DNA of 11,435 nt from Acidobacteriota bacterium. GTDB taxonomy: Bacteria > Acidobacteriota > Blastocatellia > Pyrinomonadales > Pyrinomonadaceae. The notes under the pieces were generated by a model. The model made no database searches and was not told the DNA's origin. It was given only the letters and a program-made list of their open reading frames with translations. This document shows positions 4,793 through 11,435 of this stretch, in pieces. The stretch is from the NCBI GenBank assembly GCA_029777145.1, contig JAKOSS010000621.1:1-11435 (forward strand), in the 5' to 3' direction. The translations under genes were made by a program, and so were the position numbers. Every line of letters begins with the position of its first letter. The stretch's first letter is position 1.

Positions 4793-6673
4793 TCAATCAT
4801 TCACGCGCAGTATCCGCTTTGCCCGCTCGAGCGATTTTTCATCACCGAGCAGCGTCAGGATGTCGTTGAAACGGAGCACGGTCGTCCCGCTCGGGAGCAT
4901 CATTTTGCCGTCGCGCCTGACACCGACGACGAGGCAACCGCGCAGGCTCAACGCCGCCAGTGTCTTTCCGATGCTCCGGTTGGCCTGGACGCGAACTTCG
5001 TCGATCTTCTCGTCGTCAGGTTTCTTCGTCGCGAGCAACTTGAAGAGACTCGGACGCAGAACCATGTTCTCGAGGATCGTCACCGACGCCTGAACGGGAC
5101 TCATCGTCTCGATGCCCGCTTCGACGAATGCCGCGACATTCGAAGTCGAATTGGCGCGGGCAACGATCCGCTTTTCGCCGTAGTTTGAGCGGATGACCTG
5201 CGAGATCAGGATGTTCACCTTATCGCTCGAGGTCGCGACGATCACGCATTTCGCCGTCGGCGCGCCCGCCTTCTTCAGCACCGAGGTGTTCGTCGCGTCG
5301 TCGAAGAACACGCTGACACCCTTCAGCTTGCGGGCTTCGGAAGCGTTCTCCTCGTTGTTGTCGATCATCGTCACGGATTCGCCCGCGGTCGTCAGCTTTT
5401 CAGCCAGCAAACGTGCCGTTTCGTCCGCGCCGACGATTACAGTAAGTCTTGGCATAACTCCAAAAAATTTCGCCAGGCGTCCGGCGAACGTCCCTTCGAT
5501 CAGCACCGTCCCGAGGATCACCGCAAATACCAGCGAGACAAGCTGTTTGCCGTCACGCGCATAGCCGTTTTCGATCAACTCGATGCTGAAGAACGTCGCG
5601 ACGGATGCGGCGACGATCCCGCGCGGCCCGAGAAAGGAGATGAACAGTTTCTCACGCGAATTCAGTTCCGAACCGAGCGTCGAAACAAAAACGCGGATCG
5701 GCCGCACGAGCACCATCAGCAGGATGACCGTCGCGATTCCCTTCCATCCGAGCGCCGCAAGGTCTTCTATCTTAAGGCTCGCCGCCAGCAGAACGAAAAC
5801 CGCCGAGATCGCGATCGAGACCAGGTCGCCCTTGAATTCCTCAACTTCTTCCTTATGCGGGATATCGAGCGATCCGACCGCGATCCCGGCGATCGCCGCC
5901 GCCAAAACTCCCGCCTCATGCGCGAAAAGCTCCGCGACAGTGTACGACACGAGCGCCGCACTCAGAATGATGATGCGCGCGTACTTCACCGGCAAGAGAT
6001 GGAACCGGTTCGAGATCAGATAGATGAAAAGGGCGGTGAAGATTCCGGTCAACGCGCCGGCCGCGACTGTCTCGACGGCATGCACTGCGACGTAGTCCCA
6101 CGTCCCGCGGTCGGTGATCGCCGTGTAGATCAGCGCGGCGACAATGACGCCGAGCGGGTCGGCGATGATCGATTCGCTTTCAAGCGTCGTGCGGACGCGC
6201 CGGTTGACGTTGATCTTCTTGAGGATCGGCGTGATGACCGTCGGCCCCGTGACCGAGACGATCGCGCCGAAAAGGAGCGCGATCTCCCATGACATTCCCA
6301 TCACGTATCGGGCAAGGAGACCGGCAAGCACCGTCGTGATCGGCAGTCCGATCGTGATCAGCCCCGTGACGGCGCGCGTCGAGTGACGCAGTTCATAGAC
6401 GTTCAGCAGGAGGCCGCCCTCGAAGATTATTACCGCGACCGCCATTTTGACGATCAGGCGGACGCCTTCGTCGAGGATCTGCGGCTGGATCAGGCCGATC
6501 ACGCCGGGGCCGAAGATGAGTCCCGCGATCAGCAGCGGTCCGGTCGCCGGAATGCGGATGCGCTCGGCAAGGATCTGCGCCGACGTGCCGATGATCATCA
6601 CCATCACGAGGGTGAACATCATCGCCATTACGGCTGACTCGGACTTGAGCGAGTTCAGGTAATCTTCGAACAT
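4793..6673 (-). CDS. CPA1/NhaP-type cation:proton antiporter with C-terminal RCK (TrkA-N/TrkA-C) part
   Basis: This 626-residue inner-membrane protein should exchange Na+ or K+ for protons. Residues about 15-400 hold roughly 12-13 hydrophobic segments. Transport-core motifs include FEGGLLLN (84-91), VTGPTV (141-146), ESESIIADPLG (165-175, with the conserved acidic Asp172) and FLGPRGIVAAS (348-358). Residues about 409-540 form a Rossmann-like TrkA-N domain and about 555-615 a TrkA-C domain, typical ligand-gating modules of cation transporters. The expected GxGxxG loop reads VGADETA at 414-420, so two of its three glycines are missing; Asp438 after the second strand is kept. Whether NAD(H) or another nucleotide binds is therefore uncertain. 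The ion is not predictable. The ATG follows the lipoprotein stop by 15 bp, so the two are probably cotranscribed. No strong Shine-Dalgarno is visible. Confidence 0.93.
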   Translation of the reverse strand: MFEDYLNSLKSESAVMAMMFTLVMVMIIGTSAQILAERIRIPATGPLLIAGLIFGPGVIGLIQPQILDEGVRLIVKMAVAVIIFEGGLLLNVYELRHSTRAVTGLITIGLPITTVLAGLLARYVMGMSWEIALLFGAIVSVTGPTVITPILKKINVNRRVRTTLESESIIADPLGVIVAALIYTAITDRGTWDYVAVHAVETVAAGALTGIFTALFIYLISNRFHLLPVKYARIIILSAALVSYTVAELFAHEAGVLAAAIAGIAVGSLDIPHKEEVEEFKGDLVSIAISAVFVLLAASLKIEDLAALGWKGIATVILLMVLVRPIRVFVSTLGSELNSREKLFISFLGPRGIVAASVATFFSIELIENGYARDGKQLVSLVFAVILGTVLIEGTFAGRLAKFFGVMPRLTVIVGADETARLLAEKLTTAGESVTMIDNNEENASEARKLKGVSVFFDDATNTSVLKKAGAPTAKCVIVATSSDKVNILISQVIRSNYGEKRIVARANSTSNVAAFVEAGIETMSPVQASVTILENMVLRPSLFKLLATKKPDDEKIDEVRVQANRSIGKTLAALSLRGCLVVGVRRDGKMMLPSGTTVLRFNDILTLLGDEKSLERAKRILRVND

Positions 6674-6688
6674 CTTGATCCAGGAGAA

Positions 6689-7351
6689 TCAGCGCTTGAT
6701 CCCGAATTTTCGGCCGTCCCACGTGAGTTCGTACAGGAGCTGGCCGCGGACCGAAAAGTCGGGCTCGGGGAAATTTTTCTCAAAAACGAGGACCGACGTA
6801 CCGACGTGCGGCGGCACGTAGATCTTGTTTTCGTTAAATTCAGGAACGATGTCCTTTCCGATATCGACCATTTCGGCCTTCGTGTACTCGAGGAAATGAC
6901 TTTCCTCGACGGCCTCGGATTCGGTCTTTACCAATACGACGTAACCGCCTTCCTTGCGTTTGAAGATCGCCATCTCGAGGCAGCTTTGAGCGCCGTCGCA
7001 GCCGCTTTTCCAATAGCCGTTCCGCGTATCTTCGATCTCGAGAAACCGCTTGACGTAGTCGGCGCGCGCCTTGCTGCAATCCGGATCGCTCGCGCGCTCA
7101 CAGCCCTCAAGAACGAAGTACTTGTCGGGCAGAAGTTCGAAGAATTCTCGGATCGTCGTCGGCCCGACAGACGGTTTGTCTGATGCTCCGGTGGGATTCG
7201 CGGCCGGCGGCGCGTCGGCCGAAGGTGGCGCCGAGTCGGCGGCCGGCGAAGCGTCGTTCGCGGGCGGCGTGTTGGTGGCCGGCACGCTGCCGAACCTCGC
7301 GCAACCGGCGGCGCTGAGCAAGAGTGCGACAATGAAAAGTGATCTGATCAA
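6689..7351 (-). CDS. Putative lipoprotein of unknown function
   Basis: I do not recognise this family. With the TTG start at 7351 the product has 220 residues and begins with a compact lipoprotein signal, MIRSLFIVALLLSAAGC, where the cysteine would be lipidated. A disordered linker rich in Pro, Ala, Ser and Asp follows (about 25-65). Then comes a soluble domain of about 155 residues, starting REFFELLPDKYFVLEGCE, with four further cysteines (EGCE, DPDC, SGCD, QSCL) that could form two disulfides outside the cytoplasm. Mixed strands and a YVVLVKTESEAVEE segment suggest an alpha/beta domain. The 7351 start is preferred because GGGGA lies 6 nt upstream and gives a normal signal peptide. Another TTG at 7417 would add 22 residues coded by a tandem repeat, which is unlikely. 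The gene may serve the antiporter cotranscribed after it, but nothing in the sequence proves this. Confidence 0.78.
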   Translation of the reverse strand: MIRSLFIVALLLSAAGCARFGSVPATNTPPANDASPAADSAPPSADAPPAANPTGASDKPSVGPTTIREFFELLPDKYFVLEGCERASDPDCSKARADYVKRFLEIEDTRNGYWKSGCDGAQSCLEMAIFKRKEGGYVVLVKTESEAVEESHFLEYTKAEMVDIGKDIVPEFNENKIYVPPHVGTSVLVFEKNFPEPDFSVRGQLLYELTWDGRKFGIKR

Positions 7352-7357
7352 TGTGAT

Positions 7358-7362
7358 TCCCC
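7358..7362 (-). promoter_or_regulatory. Ribosome binding site deciding the lipoprotein start
   Basis: GGGGA on the minus strand lies 6 nt before the TTG at 7351. It is one of the better Shine-Dalgarno sequences in the window and supports the short lipoprotein start over the TTG at 7417. Confidence 0.5.
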
Positions 7363-7370
7363 GGTCGACC

Positions 7371-7412
7371 CCAAATCCGAATTCTCCAATCCGAATTCCC
7401 ACATCCGCATTC
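7371..7412 (-). repeat. Three tandem 14-bp repeats between xylH and the lipoprotein gene
   Basis: On the minus strand three adjacent 14-mers read GAATGCGGATGTGG, GAATTCGGATTGGA and GAATTCGGATTTGG. Each differs from a GAATTCGGATTTGG consensus at no more than three places. The preceding 14 bases, reaching into the xylH stop, match weakly (about 9 of 14) and may be a decayed fourth copy. It starts 8 bp after the xylH stop and ends about 20 bp before the preferred lipoprotein start. Confidence 0.7.
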
Positions 7413-7420
7413 CCCAATGC

Positions 7421-8563
7421 CTAGTCTTTGCGTCCGATCATGTCGAGTCCGACGGCGGCGACAAGAATTCCGCCCTTGATCAACTCCTGCATGAAATCGC
7501 GGACGTTGAGCAATGACATTCCGTTGTCGAGGCTCGCCATGATGAGCGCGCCGAGACATGCGCCGAAGACGGTTCCGCGACCGCCCATGAGGCTCGCGCC
7601 GCCGATCACGCACGCCGCGATCGCGTCGAGTTCCTTAAGAACGCCGGCGTCCGGCGTCGCACTTCCGAGCCGCGCGGTGAAGATCACGGCAGCGATTCCT
7701 GTGAGCGCTCCGAGAACTGCGTAAACCTTGAGAATGTTGACCTTGTTATTGATTCCCGAGAGCCGCGCGGCGTCGGCGTTGCCGCCGATCGCGTACAAGT
7801 ACCGGCCGAACGTCGTCGAATTCGTGATGAATGCGCCCACCAATGCGACCGCCAGCAGGATCATCACCGGGATCGGCACGCCGGCATACGAGTTCATGAC
7901 ATAGATGAAGAGGACGATCGCGCCGACCGGGATGACCGTTTTCGCCAATTCGGTGCCGTAGTTCGCCGCCCCGAGTCCGTACTCCTGCTGCGATTTGGCG
8001 TGGCGGTACGCGAAGAACACGACCGCGACGATCGCAAGTCCGGCGAGTATCCAACCGATCCGCGGATCGACGTAGCTTTGGCCGATGTTCTTGAACGTCT
8101 GATCGGCGATCGGGATCGTCTCGCTCGACGTGATCCCTTTCACCGCGCCGCGCCACGCGAGCAGTCCGCCGAGCGTGACGATGAACGCCGGGATCTTCCC
8201 GTACGCCGTCAACGTTCCGTGAAGAATACCGATCGCGACACAGACGACGATCGCTGCGAGGATCGCCGGCGCAATGCCGTATCCGCCGAGGACGATGGCC
8301 GCGATGCCTCCCGCGAGCGCGAGAACCGAACCGACCGAAAGATCGATGTTCCCCGAAATGATGACCATCAGCATTCCGACGGCGAGGATGCCGGTGACGG
8401 AAGTTTGGGTCATCAGATTCGAAAGATTGAGAGGCGAAAGAAAGATGCCTTCCGTCTTCATATAAAAGAAGAGCCAGATGACGATCAGCGCGCCGAGCAT
8501 CGTGTATGCGCGGAGCGCCGATGTTTCGATCTTAAAGCCCGATTTTTCCTGCGTTTCTGTCAT
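7421..8563 (-). CDS. xylH: Sugar (xylose-type) ABC transporter permease XylH
   Basis: This is the membrane permease of a CUT2-class sugar importer and should form a homodimer with XylG below it. The 380-residue product starts MTETQEKSGFKIETSALRAY and has about ten hydrophobic segments. Family landmarks are GNIDLSVGSVLALAGG (71-86), GRYLYAIGGNADAARLSGI (253-271, the ATPase-coupling loop) and ELDAIAACVIGGASLMGGRG (311-330). The segment at about 190-225, with an inserted amphipathic stretch, is typical of XylH rather than the shorter RbsC. I chose the ATG at 8563, with AGGGA 9 nt upstream. The open frame extends to 8704, but those 47 extra codons are Arg-rich and overlap the end of xylG. It starts 58 bp after xylG and is surely in the same transcript. 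Confidence 0.94.
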   Translation of the reverse strand: MTETQEKSGFKIETSALRAYTMLGALIVIWLFFYMKTEGIFLSPLNLSNLMTQTSVTGILAVGMLMVIISGNIDLSVGSVLALAGGIAAIVLGGYGIAPAILAAIVVCVAIGILHGTLTAYGKIPAFIVTLGGLLAWRGAVKGITSSETIPIADQTFKNIGQSYVDPRIGWILAGLAIVAVVFFAYRHAKSQQEYGLGAANYGTELAKTVIPVGAIVLFIYVMNSYAGVPIPVMILLAVALVGAFITNSTTFGRYLYAIGGNADAARLSGINNKVNILKVYAVLGALTGIAAVIFTARLGSATPDAGVLKELDAIAACVIGGASLMGGRGTVFGACLGALIMASLDNGMSLLNVRDFMQELIKGGILVAAVGLDMIGRKD

Positions 8564-8621
8564 TTTAGTCTTTCCCTTTGGCCAAACCGCGACCGTCGAA
8601 AATTGGAAAATTCGTAAGGTT

Positions 8622-10133
8622 TCACGACTGACCCGTCGCCGCCGACATGACCTTTTCGGGTGTCGCTTCCGATCGGGAAAACTCACCGGTGAGCTTACCT
8701 TCATGCAGGACGATCACCCGATCGGCGAGCCCGAGAACTTCGGGAAGCTCGGACGAGACCAGAACGATCGCCAGTCCTTCCTTCGCCAGCCGATTGATCT
8801 CGGCGTAGATCTCCTGCTTCGCGCCGACGTCGATGCCGCGGGTTGGTTCGTCAAGGAACAGTATCTTCGGGTTCGTCAGCAGCCATTTGCCGAGTACGAC
8901 CTTCTGCTGATTGCCGCCGGAAAGCGTGCCGGCGATCGTGATCGGTGAATTTGCTTTGACGCGAAGCGATTCCATCGTCGAAGCCGCCGCGGCGGTCTCG
9001 CGCGAACGGTGCGTCACGAACGCCCCGGAGATCCGCTTCAGTCCGGCCAGCGTCATGTTGTCGAGGATCGTCTGTTCGAGAAACAAACCGTATCGTTTGC
9101 GGTCTTCGGTGACGAATCCGATGCCGTTCGCGATCGCGGCCGACGGCGTCCGGATCTCGACCGGTTTCCCTTCGATCTTCAGCGACCCGGACGCGCGTCC
9201 CGACCAAGCTCCGAAGATCGACATCAGCAGCTCACTCCGCCCCGCTCCCATCAGCCCGGCGATGCCGACGACCTCGCCCTTGCGGACCGAGAAAGAGACG
9301 TTGTCGACCAGTTTCTTGCCCGGAATATCAGGATCAAAAGCCGTGAAATTGCTGACCTCGAGCGCCGTTTCTCCGAACTCGTGCACCGAAACCGGGAAGA
9401 TGTCGCCGACTTCCCGCCCGACCATCAGCGCGATAACTTTGTCCTTTGTCAGATCGGCAGCGGCGCTCGTGCCGACGGTGCGTCCATCGCGCAGGACGGT
9501 GATCCGATCCGCCATTTCGAAAACCTCGTCGAGTTTGTGCGAGATGTAGATCATCCCGACGCCGCGCTCCTTCAGCTTGCGAAGGATCGTGAACAGCGTT
9601 TCAACCTCTGATTCCGTCAGCGCCGCGGTAGGTTCATCGAGAACAAGGATCTTCGCCTCTTTTGACAGCGCCTTCGCGATCTCGACCAGCTGCTGTTGGC
9701 CGATCCCGAGGTTTCCGACCGGTGTCCGCGGATCGATCGGCAGGTGCAGTTCTTTCAACAGGCTCGAGGCGCGATGGTAAAGCTCGGTCCAGTTGATGAC
9801 CCCGAACCGCGACGGCTCCTTGCCGAGAAAGATGTTCTCGCCGACCGTCAATTCCTTGACGAGTGACAGTTCCTGGAAGATGATCGCGATTCCCGCGTTC
9901 TCGGCCTCGCGGATGTTTGAAAAACGACGTTCAGAACCGTCGACGGCGATCTCTCCGCCGTACGTTCCGAACGGATAAACGCCCGAAAGGACCTTCATCA
10001 GCGTCGATTTGCCCGCCCCGTTCTCGCCGACGAGCGCGTGGAATTCGCTTGAATGCAGATCGAACGTCACCCCGTCGAGCGCTTTCACGCCCGGGAACTC
10101 CTTCGTGATCTGCCGCATCTCAAGTAGTGACAT
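8622..10133 (-). CDS. xylG: Sugar (xylose-type) ABC transporter ATP-binding protein XylG
   Basis: This cytoplasmic ATPase of 503 residues powers the XylFGH importer. It has two nucleotide-binding halves. The first carries Walker A GENGAGKST (36-44), Q-loop region FQELS, signature LGIGQQQ (142-148), Walker B ILVLDEP (162-168) and H-loop His199. The second has the degenerate Walker A usual in this class, GLMGAGRSE (293-301, Arg in place of Lys), signature LSGGNQQ (404-410) and Walker B ILFLDEP (424-430), with Ser in place of the H-loop His. GVYPFGTYGGEI (51-62) resembles XylG more than RbsA. Asymmetric halves like these are normal for CUT2 ATPases, so only the first site should hydrolyse ATP efficiently. 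The start is ATG 10133 (MSLLEMRQITKEF); the frame extends to 10202 without support. It lies 248 bp after xylF and 58 bp before xylH. Confidence 0.95.
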   Translation of the reverse strand: MSLLEMRQITKEFPGVKALDGVTFDLHSSEFHALVGENGAGKSTLMKVLSGVYPFGTYGGEIAVDGSERRFSNIREAENAGIAIIFQELSLVKELTVGENIFLGKEPSRFGVINWTELYHRASSLLKELHLPIDPRTPVGNLGIGQQQLVEIAKALSKEAKILVLDEPTAALTESEVETLFTILRKLKERGVGMIYISHKLDEVFEMADRITVLRDGRTVGTSAAADLTKDKVIALMVGREVGDIFPVSVHEFGETALEVSNFTAFDPDIPGKKLVDNVSFSVRKGEVVGIAGLMGAGRSELLMSIFGAWSGRASGSLKIEGKPVEIRTPSAAIANGIGFVTEDRKRYGLFLEQTILDNMTLAGLKRISGAFVTHRSRETAAAASTMESLRVKANSPITIAGTLSGGNQQKVVLGKWLLTNPKILFLDEPTRGIDVGAKQEIYAEINRLAKEGLAIVLVSSELPEVLGLADRVIVLHEGKLTGEFSRSEATPEKVMSAATGQS

Positions 10134-10183
10134 AATCCGATACCAGGTCTCTAATTGTTGCCGTTGTGGTGTTTGCCGTAACG

Positions 10184-10210
10184 ATTCTAATGCAAAAACC
10201 ACCGCGTGAA
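10184..10210 (-). promoter_or_regulatory. Weak promoter candidate before xylG
   Basis: TAGAAT (10189-10184) is a good -10, the same hexamer as before the ROK kinase. The best -35 is TTCACG (10210-10205), four of six with a short 15-bp spacer. Transcription would start near 10177 and give a leader of about 43 nt. It would allow xylGH expression partly apart from xylF. Confidence 0.28.
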
Positions 10211-10353
10211 CGAATCCGGTTCAGAAAAAACCGAATCTCCCGAACGCCGCGATCGTGCCGTCGGGAGTGCCGCGTGTCGGACGAACGTCAGTGTCAGGAA
10301 ATTCGCCGCGATGTGGCGCGCATGTTGATTCGGACCCGAACGTGACGACCGCG

Positions 10354-10368
10354 GGGCAGCGGCCGCCC
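10354..10368 (-). terminator. Hairpin directly after xylF
   Basis: GGGCGG-CCG-CTGCCC on the minus strand gives a 6-bp stem (one G-U) with a 3-nt loop, 13 bp after the xylF stop. No U-tract follows. It may protect the 3' end of the xylF mRNA or cause partial termination, so that binding protein outnumbers ATPase and permease. That role is inferred from similar arrangements in other binding-protein operons. Confidence 0.35.
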
Positions 10369-10381
10369 GTTCGAAATTCAC

Positions 10382-11435
10382 TTACTTGCGCGGTGGCCGT
10401 TTGTCTTCGGGAACGTTCGCGTAAACCTCATCATACGACGCGTAACCGTCCTTGATGACGGTGTCCATCAGATTGTTGATGTCAACTACCTGAACGTCGA
10501 GCAGGATCGCGGGCACCTCTTTCTTGATGTTGTCGTTCATGAACGGTTTTGCATCGGCAAGGGGTTCCTTTTTCGCGAGCTTGACCGCCGCATCGACCGC
10601 TGCCTGAGCGAGCGGGATGATCGGCTTGTAGACCGTCATCGTCTGCTTGCCCTCGGCGATCCGCTGCAGCGCCGCCTTTTCAGCATCCTGTCCGGTGACG
10701 AGGATCTTGCCGGCGAGTCCTTTTTTGTCGAGCGCCGAGATGACGCCGCTCGCCATGCCGTCGTTTGAAACGACGAACGCATCGATCTTGTCCGAATTCT
10801 GCGTCAATGCGTTCTCGGCGAACTTCAGCGCTTCTTCAGGCTTCCAGTCGTTGATGAACTGATCGGCAACGATCTTGATGTCGCCCTTGTCGATCGCCGG
10901 TTGAAGCACGGCAAGCTGTTCCTTTTTCATGATCACGGCGTTGTTGTCGGTCGAGCCGCCGTAAACCATGACATAGTTGCCCTTCGGAACCTTCTGAAGG
11001 GCATATTCGGCGATCTTGCGCCCGATCACGGGAACCTGGTGCGAAACGTAAAGATCGAGCTTGTCCGAGTTGATAAGTCGGTCGTAGCTGATCACCGGAA
11101 CGCCTTTCGATTTCGCCATATCGACCATTTGCGCCGCCTGTGTCGCCTCATGCGGCGCGATCACCAGCACGTCGATGCCTTTTGTCAGGAGTTGTTCGAC
11201 GTCGCTCAACTGCTTTTCGGCACGGTTGTCCGCAACGGTGATGAAGCACTCGACGCCGATCTTCTTGCAATACTCATCAAACGCTTTCTGGTCACGCTGC
11301 CAGCGCTCTTCCTTGACGGTCGCCATCGCGAAACCGATCTTGATCTTCTTGCCGTCTCCCGGACCGGGGCCGCCCGAAGTCGAATTTGCCGGCGGACCCT
11401 GTACGCAGGCGGCTGAAATCATCGACAAAATGATC
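10382..11435 (-). CDS. xylF: Sugar (xylose-type) ABC transporter substrate-binding lipoprotein XylF, 5' end cut by window edge
   Basis: This is the extracytoplasmic sugar receptor of the importer. The visible 350 residues include the end of a signal peptide (IILSMISAAC) with a lipobox cysteine, then a Gly/Pro/Ser linker and the mature domain from KKIKIGFAMATVKEERWQRD. Matches to E. coli XylF are strong throughout: RWQRD, GIDVLVIAPHEA, VPVISYDRLI, STDNNA, DWKPEEAL, VVSNDGMASG, VTGQDAE, TMTVYKPI and DTVIKDGY. The sugar-contact Arg, Asp/Asn and Trp positions of that family are thus kept. The frame stays open to the right edge, so the true start lies beyond it; TTG 11428 and ATG 11422 fall inside the signal peptide. 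Unlike the soluble E. coli protein, this one should be lipid-anchored. Xylose is the best guess for the ligand; glucose is also possible, as some XylF-type systems carry it. Confidence 0.93.
   Translation of the reverse strand, partial: IILSMISAACVQGPPANSTSGGPGPGDGKKIKIGFAMATVKEERWQRDQKAFDEYCKKIGVECFITVADNRAEKQLSDVEQLLTKGIDVLVIAPHEATQAAQMVDMAKSKGVPVISYDRLINSDKLDLYVSHQVPVIGRKIAEYALQKVPKGNYVMVYGGSTDNNAVIMKKEQLAVLQPAIDKGDIKIVADQFINDWKPEEALKFAENALTQNSDKIDAFVVSNDGMASGVISALDKKGLAGKILVTGQDAEKAALQRIAEGKQTMTVYKPIIPLAQAAVDAAVKLAKKEPLADAKPFMNDNIKKEVPAILLDVQVVDINNLMDTVIKDGYASYDEVYANVPEDKRPPRK

Larger units (their letters stand above)
10134..10381 (-). other. xylF-xylG spacer with hairpins
   Basis: This 248-bp spacer is long for genes of one transporter. 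It holds a GC-rich hairpin right after xylF, an AT/GC mixed hairpin at 10213-10237 and a weak promoter candidate. The second hairpin is GATTCGGTT/AACCGGATT on the minus strand, 9 pairs including two G-U, with a 7-nt loop. A 64-codon GTG frame (10381-10187) fills part of it, but its Arg/Ser/Ala composition and lack of a ribosome binding site argue against a gene. Confidence 0.5.

Noticed and set aside
7352..7417. Longer lipoprotein start at TTG 7417
   Set aside because: The extra residues are encoded by the 14-bp tandem repeat and would bury the signal peptide; the TTG at 7351 has GGGGA at a good distance.
8564..8704. N-terminal extension of xylH by 47 codons
   Set aside because: Arg-rich, overlaps the 3' end of xylG, and the family start matches the ATG at 8563 with a ribosome binding site.
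10187..10381. A 64-codon GTG-initiated minus-strand frame between xylF and xylG
   Set aside because: Arg/Ser/Ala-rich translation, no Shine-Dalgarno, starts directly after the xylF stop and contains the hairpins; more likely non-coding.

Overview
All the convincing genes in this window lie on the minus strand. It holds two conserved modules with a small accessory stretch between them. From the right edge leftwards, in the direction of transcription, the order is: xylF (cut by the window edge), xylG, xylH, a small lipoprotein gene, a large CPA-type cation/proton antiporter fused to a RCK/TrkA cytoplasmic part, a ROK-family sugar kinase, a 135-codon gene of unknown function, and then rimP, nusA and the first 330 codons of infB. 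There are no tRNA, rRNA, CRISPR or insertion-sequence signals.

The moderately high GC content, lipobox-type exported proteins, a lipid-anchored sugar-binding protein and frequent weak or absent Shine-Dalgarno sequences suggest a diderm bacterium. Acidobacteriota (Blastocatellia/Pyrinomonadales-like) is my best guess. This is an inference from overall feel, not from a marker gene.

Region 10382-7421 encodes a complete XylFGH-type sugar ABC transporter: binding lipoprotein, double ATPase and permease. The 248 bp between xylF and xylG contain two hairpins and a weak promoter candidate. Region 7412-4793 holds a 14-bp tandem repeat, the lipoprotein and the antiporter, the last two only 15 bp apart. 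Region 4763-3695 has a promoter and the ROK kinase, which would phosphorylate a sugar such as the one imported by XylFGH. Region 3675-3193 holds the unknown gene behind a good sigma70-like promoter whose -35 box sits inside an 18-bp palindrome.

Region 3162-1 is the classic rimP-nusA-infB translation/transcription operon. It starts from a strong-looking promoter. Its leader of about 70 nt contains a perfect 7-bp terminator hairpin with a U-rich tail and an overlapping alternative stem that would break that hairpin. A second, much weaker hairpin with seven U residues lies just in front of nusA. Because NusA is itself a termination/pausing factor, these two elements are the most interesting regulatory signals here. 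I see no clearly new multi-gene system; the window is mostly ordinary housekeeping and transport, with several regulatory details worth checking.
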